From positions 79,563,713-79,627,712 of the forward strand of contig NC_030816.1 in the NCBI RefSeq assembly GCF_001704415.2: DNA of 64,000 bases. The letters run 5' to 3'. Of this stretch, positions 11,684 through 21,854 are shown piece by piece. Position numbers and translations under genes: made by a program. The DNA comes from Capra hircus (lineage: Eukaryota; Chordata; Mammalia; Artiodactyla; Bovidae). The stretch's first letter is position 1, and the number at the start of each line of letters is the position of its first letter. The notes below the pieces were generated by a model. It was not told where the DNA came from and ran no database searches. It saw nothing but the letters and a program-made list of their open reading frames with translations.

Positions 11684-12655
11684 CTGAAACCCACCTACAC
11701 TGTTGGTGGGATGTAAATTGGTGCAGTCACTATAGTGAACCATATGGAAGTTGCTTTAAAAACTAAAAATAGAGTTATATGATCTAGTGATTCTGCTTCT
11801 GTGCATATATTCAGAGAAAACTACAATTCAAAAAGATGCATGCAAACCAATGTTCATAGCAACACTATTTACAATAGCCAAGACTCGGAAGCAGCCTGAA
11901 TGCCCATAGATAGATGAATGGAGAAAGAAGATATGGTACATACATACATAATGAAATATTACCAGCTATAAAAAGAATGAAATAATACCATTTGCAGCAA
12001 CATGGATGGACCTAGAGATTTTCATACTAAATGAAGTAAGGGAAAGACAAATATCATATGATATTATTTATATATGGAATCTTAACAAGAAATGATAGCT
12101 GTGAATGTATTTGCAAAACAGAAATAGACTCACAGACAGAAGGGGAAAGTAAGGTGGGATCAATTAGGAGTTTGGATATAACATACGCACACTACTACAT
12201 ACAGAATAAACTACAAAGACCTACTGTGTGGCACGGAACTATATTGAACATCTTGTAATAACCTATAATGGAAAAGAATCTGAAAAGAAATGTGTGTGTG
12301 TGTTAGTCGCTCAGTCGTGTCCAACTCTTTGCGACCCCACAGACTGTAGCCCGCCAGGCTCCTCTGTCCATGGAATTCTCCAGGCAAGAATACTGGAGTG
12401 GATTGCCATAATATTCTCCAGAGGATTTTCCCAACCCAGGGATTGAACCCTGGTCTCTTGCATTGCAGGCAGATTCTTTATTGTTTGAGCTACAGGGAAG
12501 CGCACAGATTCTTTATTGTTTGAGCTACAGGGAAGTCCTAAAAAAAGAAATAGTTATATTTATATTTATAAATTTGCTGTACATCTGAAACTAACACAAC
12601 ATTGTAAAGCAATTGTATATCAATACTTTTTTTTTTTCTAAAAAGAAACACGACA
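11684..12655 (+). mobile_element. Artiodactyl L1 3' end, split by a Bov-tA
   Basis: Sense 3' portion of an L1: 'ctacactgttggtgggatgt', 'gttcatagcaacactattta', 'agcaacatggatggacctag', 'cagaaatagactcacag', then 'ctgaaactaacacaacattg'. It ends with an A/T-rich tail near 12640-12655. It covers the end of ORF2 and the 3' UTR only. A Bov-tA at 12292-12542 interrupts it, so the L1 is older than that SINE. The L1 at 20311-20790 gives the uninterrupted order. Confidence 0.9.
12292..12542 (-). mobile_element. Bov-tA SINE, antisense, with internal duplication and TSD
   Basis: A complemented Bov-tA inserted into the L1 and flanked by the direct repeat 'aaaagaaat' at 12283-12291 and 12543-12551. The left edge carries a short (TG)n. 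The last ~33 bp of the complemented tRNA head ('cagattctttattgtttgag' onwards) is present twice in tandem, near 12469-12501 and 12503-12535, so the element is longer than its relatives. Both duplicate copies share the same 'tattgtttgag' variant, so the duplication followed that mutation. Confidence 0.93.
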
Positions 12656-13556
12656 TGAAGAAACTAAATCCTCATGAAAACAATGGCATTTTCTCCACAC
12701 AATCTAAACAGTCTCCAAGGGACTTATCAGGCTCTTCCTCGTCGTCTCAGAACTGACGGTACACCCAGCTGTCCTGACTCCTGTTCTTCTTATATCCCAA
12801 ACACAGTGTTCCTTCTTTTCTAAACTGAAGAGCTTTTAACTCTTTCCAGCTAGACATCAAAAGGCCAATTAAGGCCAAGGTCTTAAAAGTCTAAGCATTC
12901 CAGATTTCCTCGGGAGTTCCTGCTGACAGCAGTGTCATTCTTTTCAGACTCCTTGTCCTTACTGATCAACAGGAAGCTAATGGCAGGATATAAACGGGAA
13001 GATAGCTAAAAACTTGGACAATGGGATAGTCAGTGTAAACCCAAATATCAGAAAATTCTAACTTGGTTGTGCCTGACAATGTCCATCAAGATTCCCCCAT
13101 TGGACCCGAGAAACACATTGATCTTTAAAGTGCCACACAATCATTGGAAGCTCAACAATTGACTTGCAACCTTCCAAGGAAGACCTATTTTGATCAATTT
13201 AATCGTCGATTTTTGGCCAAGGTCATATTGTATTTCATTAATTTACTGTCTAGTATCTTCCTTTGTTAATTAGGGAGCTCATGAAATCAGAAAGACTTAC
13301 TACCTTACCTTTAGTTACACAATACTCCTGAGTGATTTTCAATGTTCTCTATCCACAGCTATTCAATTTTATTTTCAACTTATATTTCACAGGTCATATA
13401 AACACTGTTTTGTATTGGTTATAATCACACTGTTATTTCTGTTCATTAGATCAAAATTTTTTGAGTTTTTTGAGTAACTACTTGAAGGCCATTTTCAGGT
13501 GAGATTTCACCACGAATTAAACATAGGCCTGCCCTCAGTTGCTTGAATCTCTAGGT
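12656..13556. other. Single-copy interval
   Basis: No recognised gene or repeat. The composition is ordinary with scattered CpGs near 12738-12755. There are no ORFs of interest. Confidence 0.55.
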
Positions 13557-13674
13557 TTCCATTTCCTTCTCCTGGGGATCTTCTGGACCCAGGAATTGAA
13601 CCCGGGTCTCCTGCATAGCCAGTGGATTCCTGCATTGCAGGCTGATTCTTTACTGACTGAGCTATGAGGGAAGC
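13557..13674 (-). mobile_element. Bov-tA SINE fragment, antisense
   Basis: Only the tRNA-like half of Bov-tA is present, complemented, from 'ccatttccttctcctgggga' to 'tgactgagctatgagggaag'. The Bov-A 3' end is missing. A partial internal repeat of 'cctgcat' and 'cctgcattgcagg' lengthens it. Confidence 0.88.
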
Positions 13675-13734
13675 ACCCCCAGTCCGTGAAGTGAAGATAT
13701 ATTATCTTTTAAGAAAGATGGAATAAAAATAGAA

Positions 13735-13945
13735 GGTGGCTTAGACAGTAAGGAATCTGTCTGCAATGCAGGAGACCCAGGTTTAATCCCTGGGTTAGGA
13801 AGATCCCCTGGAGAATGGAATGGCTACCCACTCCAGTATTCTTGCCTGGAGAATTCCATTGACAGGGGGAGCCTGATGGGGTCCAGTTCATGATACAGTC
13901 CATGGGGTCTCAAAAAGTTAGACACGACTGAGCAATTGACATTTT
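13735..13945 (+). mobile_element. Bov-tA SINE, sense, facing the previous one
   Basis: A sense Bov-tA from 'ggtggcttagacagtaagga' to 'gacacgactgagcaattgac'. A small insertion near 13880-13898 ('gggtccagttcatgatacag') duplicates part of the 'cagtccatggggtc' region. It sits about 60 bp from the antisense fragment, giving a potential inverted-repeat hairpin over roughly 110 bp. Confidence 0.9.
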
Positions 13946-13949
13946 CAAA

Positions 13950-14125
13950 CATAGCCAGATTGTGTGGCACATGCCTTCTATGTATTACCTTATTTAATCC
14001 CCCAATGTTTTATATGCTAGGCAGGACTATCCTCATTTGACAGGTAGGAAAACTGAGGTAAGAGATGCTAAATAACTTGTCTAGGGTCCTACTCCTGATG
14101 AATGACAGGAATGAGACTGATGTTT
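13950..14125 (+). repeat. MIR SINE, sense
   Basis: Sense MIR order: 'acatgccttctatgtattac', 'atcctcatttgacaggtagg', 'aaaactgaggtaagagatgc', 'taacttgtctagggtcctac'. The diagnostic 'gaaactgag...taacttg...gggtc' spacing is retained. Confidence 0.8.
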
Positions 14126-14179
14126 ACAGGTTAGCAAACAGAAGGCAAGAGAGGTTAATTGAGTCAAGACTGGGACTCA

Positions 14180-14397
14180 GTCATAGACAATAGTAAATGG
14201 GCTTAGCTATGTTCCAATAAAATTAAATTTATGGACACTGACAATTGAATTTCATATAATTTTCATGAATCACAAAATATTATTCTTGTTTTGATTTTTT
14301 CCCAACCATTTAAAAATAGAAAATCTCTTCTTTGCTCCCAAGGAGTACAAAAAACGGCAGGCTGAGTTTGACCCACGCGTTGCAGACCTCCAGAAGT
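14180..14397 (+). repeat. Old non-autonomous DNA transposon relic (hAT-Charlie-like)
   Basis: The order 'catagacaatagtaaatggg', 'tgttccaataaaattaaatt', 'gaatttcatataattttcat', 'caaccatttaaaaatag' and 'ggcaggctgagtttgaccca' follows a common ancient mammalian repeat. That repeat ends in a 'gtttgccgacccctg'-type terminal inverted repeat, decayed here to 'gttgcagacctc'. I recall it as a MER58-like hAT-Charlie element, but the family name is uncertain. Only the right part is recognisable. Confidence 0.6.
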
Positions 14398-15410
14398 AAT
14401 AGGTGGGGAATAAAATAGAAATCCATCAAGCCATAGAGGTTTGCAGGCTTACACCCTGACTACTGAGTCTTTATCTGGTCATTTGTGCTGAGCAGATTTT
14501 GTCTGATGCCTTCTCCTTGAGCCTCCAACAGTAAATTTGCTTAATTGCAAACACTGCTCAGTGTGATAGGTCTTCTGGAACTTGGCGGGGGAGAGGGGTG
14601 TCTCCCCAGACATAAACTGATCAGCTCTGTTTTCTCACTTCACTCAGCATATTTTCCTCTCCTTTTTGTTATTCTGGGGTGAGTCCTGACCCCATATTTC
14701 AAGCCTTTGCTCTGAGGACCTAAGCTCCATTTTAGCTCTGGTTCTGTGTCAGAATCAGTCTGCTTATTGAGGATAATACAGTCTACGTTCCCCCATAGTA
14801 ATGAACTTCCAACATGACAGTAAAAAAGATCCTCACTCTCTTCTCATTCTTTCCTGAAAATCACTATTTCAGCTTGTGCTCTTGTTTGAAAACCAAGTCT
14901 AAGAATTTGGGGATGTTCTGGCTTTTACCTCCCATTCACTTCTTTGTGCAATTACAGTTTTATTTTTTTGAAATGCCAATTCTTGGGACCAAAGTTCCTC
15001 TCATACACACATATTCAAGCCCAAAGAAACTCTTCATTTTTAAACATGTGCTTCCCTTGGCTTATGGTTTTCTAAAGGTTAACTTATTTTTTTTTCCTCC
15101 CTACTTCCAGCAATGTAATTCTTCCTAGCTTTACTAATTTGGAATAGATTATGTTTATCAGAAAAGACCATGACTGAGAAAGAAATCAGATTCCTTGGTT
15201 AATTGGAAGAATATTTGGCAGGGGTAGAAGTTACATTTTACCTTCTCAGTATTTATCCAGTTCTTCAATATCTTCAAACTGGACCATGCATTTTGAAAAG
15301 TTCACAAAGACTTTTGAAGGGCAAGGTCAACCATAATCCATGTGCGTGAGAAACTAGGCACATGGATTATGACTGTGTTGGAAGATCCAGTCTTTCTTTT
15401 CAGGCTTACT
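14398..15410. other. Single-copy interval with a hairpin
   Basis: No gene is recognised. The 104-codon ORF at 14814-15128 is hydrophobic and Phe-rich from T-rich DNA and has no family match I know. A perfect 14-bp hairpin lies at 15332-15371. Confidence 0.55.
15332..15371. repeat. Perfect 14-bp hairpin, 12-nt loop
   Basis: 'cataatccatgtgc' at 15332-15345 is exactly complementary to 'gcacatggattatg' at 15358-15371, with the 12-nt spacer 'gtgagaaactag'. It is outside any recognised repeat and abuts the TSD of the Bov-A at 15422 by about 40 bp. Confidence 0.9.
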
Positions 15411-15421
15411 CTCTCCACTGG

Positions 15422-15550
15422 TGGAGAAGGAAATGGCAACCCACTCCAGTGTTCTTGCCTGGAGAATCTCAGGGACGGGGGTGCCTGGTGGGCTACCATC
15501 TATGGGGTTGCACACAGTCATACATGACTGAAGCGACTTAGCAGAAGCAG
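15422..15550 (+). mobile_element. Bov-A monomer (Bov-A2 3' half), 11-bp TSD
   Basis: Sense second monomer of Bov-A2: 'gagaaggaaatggcaaccca' to 'gaagcgacttagcagaagca'. The flanking direct repeat 'ctctccactgg' lies at 15411-15421 and 15551-15561. The (CAG)n tail is reduced to 'agcagaagcag'. Confidence 0.95.
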
Positions 15551-15561
15551 CTCTCCACTGG

Positions 15562-15949
15562 CGTCATCTTCCAGGAGATTTCCTTTTTCCATCCCTTTCT
15601 GACTGCAGGACGTTGATATCCAGCTATAGAGAAAAATAAACAGTGACTAGGTGGTAGATGTAGATGGAATTGGCATATCCTTTGCTGGAAAATAGTAAAC
15701 AAAGGACAGAATGCCTCAGGTTGCCTCATTGGCTACTAGACTTACACCTTTTCTCAAATTATCTCTTTGTCTTGCTTGACTCAAAAGGAGGGATCGAATT
15801 AATCTCATTATTGGTAAATAACATCAAGGTGATGACATAGGCCATTTAGGAAACAAATCCAAAGAGAAATTTCTTACTAAATGGTTTCAAATCATTGCTT
15901 TGAAAAGCGGATATGGATACATTAATAATACGAGTATACTCTCATGTAA
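15562..15949. other. Single-copy interval
   Basis: No gene or repeat recognised. Confidence 0.55.
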
Positions 15950-16110
15950 TGAGCACAAGTTTTGTACCAGGCCCTGTACTGATCCTTCACTAACATAGTT
16001 TATTTAACCCCCACTCTTTGTATGAATTACTATTATCCTTTTACAGAGATGGAGAAACTGAGACCCAGGGAAGGTGATATACCTGGCTAGGATTTGAAGC
16101 AGGTATGACA
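15950..16110 (+). repeat. MIR SINE, sense
   Basis: Sense MIR order: 'taccaggccctgtactgatc', 'ttatttaacccccactcttt', 'attatccttttacagagatg', 'gagaaactgagacccaggga', 'gatttgaagcagg'. Confidence 0.82.
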
Positions 16111-16790
16111 GGGGTTCTCAAACGTCACATTAGACTACAAGGGCCATTTATATTAATAACCTTGACTTCATACTGAATTCTTTTTTTTTTTTTTTTTAGC
16201 TCTGTGACATCTGTAAACATTCATGCAGTTGTAACTGGAAGAGAAAAACAGTTTTCTCCCACAAGGATACATAGTAAAGCCAAATGGATGCTACCAAGCA
16301 CCTTGCCAGTTAGAACAGCTACATTTGGGAATGGGACCAGGGTAGGCCTAGAAGTGTCATTATTCCTGTAAGTGAATAGAGTCATCCCTGAATGAAAGGC
16401 TGCAGGTCTGTGGGAATACACAGAAGGCACCCTGGTCACCTAGAAAAGAGTAAACTCTTACTATCAGGGAACATTTAGATAAGAGAGGAACAGACTCCAA
16501 CATTTAACAGGATGGAAGATGACGTGTTGCGTACAATTTTTCAAAGTGGGATTTTCCCATACACAATTTATCCCTGTAATTAAAGAGCCTAACTTAAAAA
16601 ATAATACAGAGGCAACACATAATGGTGTGATTTCTTGTCACAAAAACAAATTATTACCTTGATAATGCACGACTATATTTTACAGTGTGGCAAAATGCAG
16701 TGGTTTCACCCACTGCATGATAAATATGATCTAATTATCTTCCTCCCAATTCCCTCCTTCTTCACTTGTTTTACTTGTTAGGTAAAAATC
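16111..16790. other. Single-copy interval with T17 and a small hairpin
   Basis: A T17 run lies at 16181-16197. A 9-bp perfect hairpin has arms 'atgcagtgg' at 16694-16702 and 'ccactgcat' at 16710-16718, with a 7-nt loop. No gene is seen. 'ggggttctcaaac' near 16110 recalls a hAT terminal repeat but is too short to call. Confidence 0.6.
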
Positions 16791-16839
16791 CAGTTGTCAG
16801 TGGTGGGTGGGGATCTGGGATCTCTCCATCAGCAACTGT

Positions 16840-17472
16840 GCGGTAAGGACAAAATTCAGAAAGGTCCCTTGGCTTTGTCCCACTGGGTAAGCAAAGCGAA
16901 GGCCATCTGCCATCCTGTGCTTCAGTATGAATGGGTACGTCGCAGAAGGTCTCCAGGGGGCCTATGTTTGTGTGTGCATGCGTTTCATCACAAATTCCTC
17001 CAGTCCGCTGCAGAGGAGAGCGAGGGGCCTACTGTTATGGGGGTACTTTAGCCATAAATGACCATTATATTTCTGAGCAGCCCCTCAATTCCCCTTGCTT
17101 TCCTCCTGGTTACAGCACCATAATTCTCGGCCGGCAAGGGAGTGTAAATAGCTCTCCCGCCGCTGATGCCACTTAGCGGGCTGCAAATTGATGTGGATGG
17201 CTCTTTAGCTTTGGAGACTGCGTGTTTCACCTTCACAGCGCGCATGCTTTCATTGGCCTGGGGCTTCAGCGCCTGAGATAAATCCTTAACTAGAGCGTGG
17301 CTCTCTGCACTGCAACACATCAGAACCGGTGGACGGAAATCTCAAACATTTTGGAAATTTACACCTTGTCACTCTCCGAGGGCAATGATTTTAAGAAATT
17401 ATGCCTTCTCTACCTACCTTTGCATAATAAGTCTAAAAACCCGGCACCGTCTCTTAACTCCAGCTGAAGCGC
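16840..17472. promoter_or_regulatory. CpG-rich unique block, candidate regulatory element
   Basis: I count 23 CpG dinucleotides by eye in about 630 bp, 12 of them between 17128 and 17333, in a window otherwise strongly CpG-depleted. No transposon family is recognisable. The block contains 'tctcggccggcaaggg', 'tctcccgccgctgatg' and 'cttcacagcgcgcatgct'. Retained CpGs suggest an unmethylated or constrained element: a conserved enhancer, a minor promoter or an unrecognised exon. Two sequences fit 5' splice donors ('gcggtaagg' at 16840, 'gggtaagc' at 16885), but no exon can be framed. This is inference from composition only. Confidence 0.45.
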
Positions 17473-18450
17473 TGAAGGTCAGAGAGGTTAAGACAAGCCC
17501 AAGCTTTGTGCCTGTTTCCTATTATTATGCTAATCATATGCATGGTCTTTCTGCACTTTCACACTCATTTTCATGACCCCCCAAAATACATCAGTGTTTC
17601 AGGTAATGTTAATATTTAAAACGGTGGCAAATGACTGAAAATTTCAAGTAAAGACTCACATTTTGCCCTTAGCTTGTGATGTCTGGGAGAATGGAGGAAA
17701 GATAGGACCTAAAATGTGGTTTTTGCTTTCTATTAACTCTTTCTTGTTTTTTTTTTTTTTTCCCCCTGGCTTTGGAGTTCATACCGTAAAATTCTTAATG
17801 ACCTGCTTTTCTACTGTGAGCTTTCTCATGATTTTGCTGGATGGTTGAAAATTAATTTTAGGACATATATTAATATATTTTCTATGAAATTATCTTGGGA
17901 TTCTGAGAGTAGCTTTCTCCATGAAGAGTTTGCTGGTTTTGTGAGAGTTTCCAAACCAATCCTGATTTTTCCACTCGATATTCCCTGGATGAAAACATTC
18001 CAACTAATGCAACCCCTTCTCATCTCTTTTGTTGTGTAATACATTCACTATTTTTAATTTTCTTTGCTAAAGTCTGCAGATTAATTTCACTAAACAATTT
18101 TAATTAAGCCTGGTGCTATCCTGGCATTTAGTACATGAAAAGCATAAGAAAAGGAGGAGTCATGTAGACAACAAAGGGTAATAGCATGTAACATCTGCAA
18201 TAGCTACATTCATTTCTGAGATGAAAAGTCATACCAAAGTGCTGCTCTGGAGCACAGAGTGGTTAGTTTAGGCACGTTGGAGGGCGGGTCACCGGAGACC
18301 TTCTTGGAAGAGGGCCAGTGACTGGGGGCGTGGAAGATGAGCAAAACCACACTGGTGGAGAACAGAGAAGTGCTTTGCCAGCATAAGGAAGGGAATGAAC
18401 AAAGTCACGGATGACCCAGGTGGGAACTGGAGAGAAGGGAGGAGCCTGAA
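17473..18450. other. Single-copy interval
   Basis: No gene or family repeat. It contains a T-run at 17749-17762 followed by a short C run. The section at 18240-18450 is richer in GC. ORFs here (60-72 codons) show no recognised features. Confidence 0.55.
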
Positions 18451-18818
18451 GAACTGAGGCAGGCTGCACTGTAGGGTATTTTAAGAAATAAGGTTAGTAA
18501 GAGGGTGTGGGAACCATCTGAGAAAAGTTTTCAGTGATTCACCATGAGCTTTAGAAACACAAATTAAGTCTCATCAGTATATGTTTTCTTCTAACTATCC
18601 CTCAAATTCTGTAGCTCTCATTATCCATATCAGTATAGAACTGAGGCAGGTTGCACTGTAGGGTATTTTAAGAAATGAGGTTAGTCAGAGGGTGTGGGAA
18701 CCATTTGAGAAAAGTTTTGAGTGACTCACCAAGAGCTTTAGAAACATAAAGTCTCATCAGTATATGTTTTTTTTCTAACTATCCCTCAAATGCTGTAGCT
18801 CTCATTATGCATATCAGG
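18451..18818 (+). repeat. 187-bp tandem duplication, two copies
   Basis: Unit 1 (18451-18637) and unit 2 (18638-18818) both begin 'gaactgaggcagg'. They run in parallel through 'gggtattttaagaaat', 'gagggtgtgggaaccat', 'ctcatcagtatatgtttt' and 'gtagctctcattat'. They differ at about a dozen sites. Unit 2 lacks a few bases after 'agaaaca' and has a longer T-run. The sequence is not a family repeat I recognise, so this looks like a local segmental tandem duplication of moderate age. Confidence 0.95.
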
Positions 18819-19555
18819 GATGGCATCACTTACACCATAATATCCAGGTAGTGTGCCTCACGTCTCCCAAAGGAAGAGAATGTTCTATAGTGTGTTTTCT
18901 CCCTGTTCTCCACTTACCCCTGGACTGTGCCGAGTATACACTCTTCCTTCAGCAGGTAGTTGTTTACAAGAATTGAAAATGACTGTTGGGCTACCGCCCA
19001 GTGGTCCTGTAGGTGACCCTAAGGCACGCAAGGGCAATGAGAGTGCAGGGCTGCCATGAGACCAGAGGACGAAGGGTGGTCTGAGTACCTCCACACAGCA
19101 AGCTAGGCACTCAGGGGCTGGCCTCGCCTTTCCGCCCAGCCCCACCTTCCCCTGCTGCCCCATTGCACGGGCTCCCCTCTGATGGTACCACCCTGCCAGT
19201 GCTCCCCTGAGCACCATCATATCTATGATGTCCTGCCATATCTTGTCATGGTTTGCTCATTCCCTTCCACCCACCATGACATCATCTGTGTATGCACTGG
19301 GCTAATCCTTACTCACTGCCAGTCCCCAGAGTTATCATGTCTCCTCAAATTTTGATGGGCCAGGTGCTCTGAGACCTGTAGCATCTCCAGTACTCCTCCC
19401 ATGGGAAGATTTCCTTTTAATAAATTCCATTTATTTTCAAGTGTTCATCCTGCTCCTTCACTGTGAAAGTCTCATGGGCTAGACCAGGCCTGGGGTGAGG
19501 CAAGTGAGGCAGTATCCTTGGGTTCAACGTTTAAGGGCCTCAAAACCCCAAAGAA
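18819..19555. other. Single-copy, GC-richer interval
   Basis: No recognised repeat. The 111-codon minus ORF at 18885-19220 and the 68-codon plus ORF at 18853-19059 overlap a locally GC-rich stretch and have no domain I know, so I leave them uncalled. 'aataaattcc' near 19419 fits AATAAA but has no gene context. Confidence 0.5.
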
Positions 19556-19790
19556 GGGAAGCCCTGGTGGCTCAGTGGTGAAGAGTCCACCTGCAATGCA
19601 GGAGGTGCATGAGAGAGACGCAGGTTTGATCCCTGGGTGGGGAAGGTCCTCTGGAGAAGGAAACAGCAACCCACTCCAGTATTCTTGTCTGGAAAATCCC
19701 ATGGACATAGGAGCCTGGTGATCTATAGTCCACGGGGTCTCAAAAAGAGTCAGATGCAACTTACACAACTTAACAACCAAACAAATCAAA
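19556..19790 (+). mobile_element. Bov-tA SINE
   Basis: Sense Bov-tA: head 'ggaagccctggtggctcagt', a B-box-like 'ggtttgatccctggg' and a Bov-A body ending 'gagtcagatgcaacttacac'. A short insertion 'gtgcatgagaga' near 19606-19617 splits the head. The tail is A-rich. Confidence 0.93.
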
Positions 19791-20310
19791 AGGAAGAATA
19801 GTTTAGTGTCATATTAAAAAAATTAAAAATAAATGCAAAAAATTATGATGAGCATTTAAAATGTTATGATACCAACATTTTAAAAGAGATGCGAGGTCTG
19901 CATTACTGAATGTTTCTTTTGCCTCAGACTCCAATATGACTTGGTAAAACCCTGTTACTGGTTCTGTCTTTATTGAAAAAGTAGATGTTTTGTTCATCGT
20001 TGATTTTTGCATGAATTTTTATGTTTAAAAATTATTGCATTCAACTCTGCCTTGTCTTGATTATAGAGGGTTTTGGTAGCTCCTTAAGTTGTGTGCCGGA
20101 GGATAGTTCCTCTCTTGCTTCATCCAGAGTCAGTGTGGTACAGGTGCAAGGTCTTACCCTCTTTGATATGTAAAACTTGGCCCAAGCCCTTCCCTGAGAT
20201 AGCTGCTTATTAAGTGCTAGTTCATCTCCTTTCAGATTCAGTTTAGCATGAACTCCAGAAACCAGGCATGTGAATTTTACTCTAAGCCTCAGACTTGTTA
20301 TCAACATGCC
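19791..20310. other. Single-copy AT-rich interval
   Basis: No recognised gene. A 90-codon minus ORF (20041-20313) has no recognised domain. Confidence 0.55.
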
Positions 20311-20790
20311 CAATTCTATTTATACACAGTGGAATATTACTCAGTCATGGAAAAGAATAAAATAATGCCATTTGTAGGAACATGGATGGACCTAGAGATT
20401 ATCATACTAATTGAAGTCAGACAGAGAAAGATGAACACCATATGATGTCACTTAGGTGTAGAATCTAAAAAAAATTATAAAGTGAAATTATTTACAAAAC
20501 AGAAATAGACTCACAGGTATAGAAAACAAACTTATGGTTACCATAGAGAATAGGGAAAGTGGGGGAAGAGGGAAATTAGTAGTTTGGGATTAAAATATAT
20601 GCACTACTGTATAAAATGGATAAACCACAAGGACCTGCTGTTTGCACAGGGAACTATATTCAATATCATATAACAACTTATAATGGAAAATAATCTGAAA
20701 AAGAATATATACATACTTTGCTATATACCTGAAACTAACAAAACATTGTAAATTAACTATACTTCAATTTAAAATGGTAAAAAAAAAAGT
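20311..20790 (+). mobile_element. Artiodactyl L1 3' end, 5'-truncated
   Basis: Sense L1 3' end: 'tacacagtggaatattactc', 'aggaacatggatggacctag', 'agaaatagactcacaggtat', 'gggaactatattcaatatca', 'ctgaaactaacaaaacattg' and a poly(A)-like tail at 20777-20788. It is colinear with the split L1 at 11684-12655. 'ccaatt' occurs at both edges but is too short to call a TSD. Confidence 0.92.
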
Positions 20791-20939
20791 TCCAATTTAA
20801 TGTCTTCCTCTAATATATACTCAGAGGCTGACAGAACTGTTTATTATCTAAAGTAAAGCTGAACCCCTAGGCCTGCTCTTCAGGCTGATCCTGAGGAACT
20901 GACACTTATTTAAGGATGTATCCAAATCCACCAGTTTCC

Positions 20940-21045
20940 TTTCAGGTATGCATTAAGCACCTACTCTATGCCAGGGATTTCACTGGACATTATCCCTGTT
21001 CCCATGAAGCTTATTAAAATCTGGAAGGGGAGTCGATGAATGAAC
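20940..21045 (+). repeat. Ancient mammalian repeat ('attaagcacctactctatgc' type)
   Basis: The pattern 'attaagcacctactctatgc', 'cagggatttcactgg', 'ccctgttcccatgaagctta' follows a widespread old mammalian repeat whose core is 'tattgagcacctactatgtg'. At least seven copies occur in this window. The class (L2-like) is uncertain. Confidence 0.55.
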
Positions 21046-21654
21046 CAATGATGCAGGAAATCACAGAAATATGCACAATATAAAGAAGGAATCCAGATGA
21101 GTGCATGATCATAACATAAATAAAACTCTTTCCCCCGCTTGCTTTTTATTCCAACGGCCAAAGATCATAAAATAAAGATAAGTTTTCTTTCCTACTTGTC
21201 CATTGAAAATTGTTACTTTGGGTGAAAAGATACTTGCAAGGCTGCATTTATGATATACAGCTCCTTTAACCCTAAGTCAAAGCATTTAGAGATCAATTTT
21301 CACAGCACTAGCAGAAGACAAGGGATATATATCTGTTAGTTGCCCTGAATTTTACTTCTGACAGTGATTGAAATGGCTAAGACCACCTCTGCCCCCACAC
21401 AGCCCCGCTCAACATCAGTTACCTGCAAAATGACTGCAGATGATCAGAGCAAAGAGCAGCTCCAGGAATGCCAACAGCTAGTCAGTGTGGCATCTGTCTC
21501 ACTGGGATGAGGTTCGGATCATATTTTGTTAGCATATGCATGAGACTGTCAGAAAGGAGAAAAGGAAAAGGGGTACAAAGAATTAAACACATACTAACTA
21601 TTTCATTTTTCATGTATGCCTCACTCTTTGCTTGAGTCCAGGGCCTTCATTTTC
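21046..21654. other. Single-copy interval
   Basis: No gene or repeat recognised. It includes a CA-rich stretch near 21392-21408. Confidence 0.5.
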
Positions 21655-21800
21655 CATTCAGTTCAAGAAATGTTTATTAAGCACCTACTATGACCTTGCA
21701 CTGTTTCATAGATGCTGCAGATACAAAGGTACATTACACACAGTCTTTGCCCTAAAGGAGTTTCCCATAGTATCAAGGGAGAGAGTGAGAAGGAAACACT
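21655..21800 (+). repeat. Ancient mammalian repeat, L2-like type
   Basis: 'atttattaagcacctactat', then 'gatgctgcagatacaaagg', 'gtctttgccctaaaggagtt'. The order matches the other copies at 20940, 22700, 27380, 30598, 42020 and 57086. Confidence 0.6.
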
Positions 21801-21854
21801 CATAATCATGGAGACTCAGGGTACATGTGTTCATGTGTCTTGTGTAGCCTGGTC

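Noticed and set aside
17048..17320. 90-codon minus ORF and overlapping plus ORFs in the CpG-rich block
   Set aside because: Higher GC lowers stop frequency, the frames overlap on both strands and no domain is recognisable. An exon cannot be excluded but cannot be supported.
18885..19220. 111-codon minus ORF in a GC-richer patch
   Set aside because: No recognised family. An ORF of this length is expected by chance at this composition.
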